The notes beneath the pieces are model-generated. The model saw nothing but the letters and a program-made list of their open reading frames with translations. It made no database searches and had not been told where the DNA came from. The translations under genes and the position numbers were made by a program. 64,000 bases of DNA. Origin: Zygaena filipendulae (lineage: Eukaryota > Arthropoda > Insecta > Lepidoptera > Zygaenidae). Shown one piece after another: positions 63,146 through 64,000 of the stretch. How positions within the stretch are numbered: position 1 is the stretch's first letter; the number at the start of each line of letters is the position of its first letter. The stretch is from assembly GCA_907165275.2 (NCBI GenBank), contig OU015673.1, positions 3,735,001-3,799,000 on the forward strand, in the 5' to 3' direction.

Positions 63146-64000
63146 CAACCTGCAACCATTAAATGACAAAATCCACGGTGTCCACGATATCCAATTCGTA
63201 TTGACTGCTTGACACAAATTTTGACTGCTGTCATTGCATAACCTAAACGCTGCTTAGAGTTTAATTTAGCAACCACATACTTATATGATTCGCAAAGAGT
63301 AAAATATTGCAAGAGGTCCGTTCGGAACTATTGTTTAATCAGGATTTTTTTTTAACTTACCTTGATCTATCTTAGAAAGGAACTTGATGAAATTTGGTAG
63401 AGGTTTGGTAGAGATACAGATAGATCTTAATGATTGTAAAATGTTTATTTCATCCTAACGTAAAAAGGATCTACATATTATGTTATTATAAATAATAATA
63501 TAATTTTAATGCTGCAAATATCCTACATTCTATTTAAGTAAGCTACGGACTACGAACGCACTGAATTGTATCGTTCAATTCCACAGTGTACAGTTAGCTA
63601 ATATCTATTTAGTTTCAGCTTTCCTTGTACGATTACCGCTATAGATATAAAGCTTCACAACGATTTTTACTTACATCGTTATTCATTACTTTAATAAAGA
63701 TGATTGTTAATTGAACGTGGATATTTACGACCGCGCTTTCCGCCGTAGAGGCAAGAGAACCACACAATAGAGGCACACTAATTGTCGGAATGGATTGGAT
63801 GTTTGGACCACACACGGCACGGCTCAATACCGCATCGTGTCGGCCACTTCTATGTGATGGATGTCGTATTAACATGACTACCTTAATGACTAGATTGTAA
63901 AGTCTCTTTATGTAGAGAAAGACATATCTACTTACTTGCCTTTACAATTTCCATTTACGGAATAATATTTTCTTGGAGTCATTCGATTCGTTCGCCAAAT

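Larger units (their letters stand above)
49871..64000. other. 5' flanking DNA of lbx, no gene seen
   Basis: Upstream of the promoter I see no coding segment with recognisable protein motifs. GC-rich sequence continues to about 50090. Beyond that the block is AT-rich and carries repeats (Helitron fragments, one MITE, a SINE, fold-back elements) and some repeat-poor islands. ORFs here reach about 110 codons but have AT-biased, low-information translations and overlap repeats or GC islands. Confidence 0.5.

Overview
The window is animal nuclear DNA, almost certainly from a moth or butterfly. It is AT-rich. It is littered with the short GTAGGTA/TACCTAC words typical of lepidopteran genomes and with many copies of the short Lep1-like, Helitron-type repeat that ends in CTAG. 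No bacterial, organellar or viral gene organisation is visible. Nearly all of the sequence is non-coding.

Only one real protein-coding segment stands out: a GC-rich first coding exon on the minus strand at 49036-49558. It encodes the N-terminal 174 residues of a homeobox transcription factor of the ladybird/Lbx family. It carries an engrailed-homology-1 repressor motif (FSILDIL) and, just before a strong GT splice donor, the family's PL..L....SKTF motif. The start codon has a good context. A four-codon, in-frame upstream ORF lies just before it, and a TATA-less, CCAAT-box-containing CpG-rich promoter lies at about 49560-49870.

I could not find the homeodomain exon on the minus strand below 49036. 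The simplest reading is that positions 1-49035 are all, or mostly, the first intron of this gene (or an intron plus intergenic DNA). Positions 49871-64000 are then 5' flanking DNA. Within these deserts are GC-richer, repeat-free islands with homeodomain, POU, forkhead or E-box-like words that could be cis-regulatory; they are listed at low confidence.

The rest is repeats. They comprise a TA-flanked 1.3 kb pogo-like DNA transposon remnant (3195-4503) with a broken HTH transposase fragment and nine internal AAGTAAC motifs, and a three-copy MITE family with 33-bp inverted ends and exact 4-bp target duplications (16271-16504, 17877-18086, 53011-53244). There are several other fold-back elements, at least fifteen Lep1-like Helitron copies or fragments, two tRNA-derived SINE copies, other lepidopteran interspersed repeats, and a few perfect hairpins. 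I see no CRISPR array, rRNA, intact tRNA or autonomous transposon. Repeat classification and regulatory calls were made by eye and need a library search.
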